Positions 63,314-64,000 of a stretch of DNA of 64,000 bases are shown here, piece by piece. A program made the translations under genes and the position numbers. The notes beneath the pieces were generated by a model. That model worked only from the letters and a program-made list of their open reading frames with translations, did no database searches and was not told where the DNA came from. The stretch is taken from positions 4,552,501 to 4,616,500 of the forward strand of contig NZ_CP060784.1 in assembly GCF_014489555.1 (NCBI RefSeq), in the 5' to 3' direction. Origin of the DNA: Hymenobacter qilianensis (lineage in GTDB: Bacteria > Bacteroidota > Bacteroidia > Cytophagales > Hymenobacteraceae). Position 1 is the stretch's first letter, and every line of letters starts with the position of its first letter.

Positions 63314-64000
63314 ATGGCACCTACTCCGAAGCGTGTTTCCATAATCGACATAGCCAAGGCGCTAAACCTGTCGGTAGCGACGGTATCGAGGGCATTAGCC
63401 GATAAAAAAGATATTGGCGAGGCCACCAAAGCGCGCGTGCGCCAGTTGGCCCAAGAGCTAAACTATCGGCCCAACCAACTGGCCTCGGCGCTGCGCAAAG
63501 GCCGGAGCGGCACTTTGGGCGTGATTGTACCGCACATAAAAGGCTATTTCTTTCCGGCCGTAATGCACGGCATCGAAACCATAGCCAGCAAAGCAGGCTA
63601 CAACGTGCTCCTATGCGAATCGAACGAAGACGTGCGGCGCGAGCGGCGCAACGTCGAAACGCTGCTGTCGGCGCAGGTGGAGGGCATTCTGATGTCGGTA
63701 TCGGCCACTACCCTCGACCAAACGGACCACTTTGAGCAAGTGCGTAAGCAAGGCACGCCGCTGGTGTTTTTCGACCGCATGCCCGAGCTGGTTGGCAGCA
63801 CCGGCGTCGTTCTCGACGACTTTTCGGGCGCCTACCAGGTGGTCACTCACCTGATTGAGCAGGGCTGCACCCGAATTGCGCACTTAGCTGGTCCTCAGCA
63901 CCTAAACACCAGCCGCAACCGCTACCTGGGCTACGCGCAGGCCATGCGGGCCCACGGTCTGCCCCTCGACGATGAGAACCTGGTGTTTGCGTTGCCGGCG
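63314..64000 (+). CDS. LacI-family transcriptional regulator (partial)
   Basis: The frame runs off the right edge after 229 codons. The N-terminal HTH is typical: RVSIIDIAKALNLSVATVSR, the hinge region ELNYRPNQLASALRKGRSG, and the periplasmic-binding-like core GVIVPHIKGYFFPAVMHGIE and VFFDRMPELVGSTGVVLDDF. It represses or activates a sugar-use gene set in response to an unknown ligand. Only the start is visible. Confidence 0.95.
   Translation, partial: MAPTPKRVSIIDIAKALNLSVATVSRALADKKDIGEATKARVRQLAQELNYRPNQLASALRKGRSGTLGVIVPHIKGYFFPAVMHGIETIASKAGYNVLLCESNEDVRRERRNVETLLSAQVEGILMSVSATTLDQTDHFEQVRKQGTPLVFFDRMPELVGSTGVVLDDFSGAYQVVTHLIEQGCTRIAHLAGPQHLNTSRNRYLGYAQAMRAHGLPLDDENLVFALPA

Overview
The window looks like a chromosomal segment of a Bacteroidota bacterium, most likely a Cytophagales member close to Hymenobacter. 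This is inferred from two SusC/SusD outer-membrane pairs, TAnnTTTG-type -7 promoter boxes, a LytS/LytTR pair behind an OMP-beta-barrel receptor, and fairly GC-rich coding sequence with dispersed intergenic palindromes. No tRNA, rRNA, transposase, prophage or CRISPR array was seen.

Positions 1-37254 form a rhamnogalacturonan/L-rhamnose utilisation locus. Outer-membrane uptake: SusC1-SusD1 (4066-8825) and SusC2-SusD2 (21978-27129). Polysaccharide breakdown: a DUF4450/six-hairpin protein, GH28, an SGNH O-acetylesterase, a GH43-like hydrolase, GH106 alpha-L-rhamnosidase, GH105/88 unsaturated uronyl hydrolase, PL22 oligogalacturonate lyase and a polysaccharide deacetylase. Sugar catabolism: mutarotase RhaM, permease RhaT, isomerase RhaI, kinase RhaB and a fused rhamnulose-1-phosphate aldolase/lactaldehyde dehydrogenase (RhaEW). 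LutABC then oxidises the L-lactate made from lactaldehyde to pyruvate. A GntR-type regulator sits in the middle. Seven promoters of this locus share one architecture: a 10-bp-period CAGGAG direct repeat at a fixed 24-25 bp from a TTTG-type -7 element, always in the same orientation. I read this as the regulon operator.

Positions 37255-64000 are mixed: a stand-alone H-NOX haem sensor, an SGNH lipoprotein, two small genes sharing a GGV(I/L)HNPP motif, a TPR sensor kinase, an O-methyltransferase, an exported superoxide dismutase behind a 13 x 9-bp tandem repeat, a class V aminotransferase, a penicillin-acylase-type amidase, a PA14-containing GH3, two SDRs, a membrane protein, an OMP receptor with LytS/LytTR, a YiaK-type dehydrogenase, a fused trehalose-6-phosphate synthase/phosphatase, and the start of a LacI-type regulator.

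Two genome-scale features cut across the window. First, 21 genes are broken by 32 single-base losses, 27 of them at a run of five G/C where the reading frame needs six. Restoring one base recovers a continuous family-like protein almost every time. I favour uncorrected homopolymer under-calls, so these genes are annotated as whole CDS with the break positions given. Second, four families of dispersed intergenic palindromes occur, and their two arms vary together from copy to copy.
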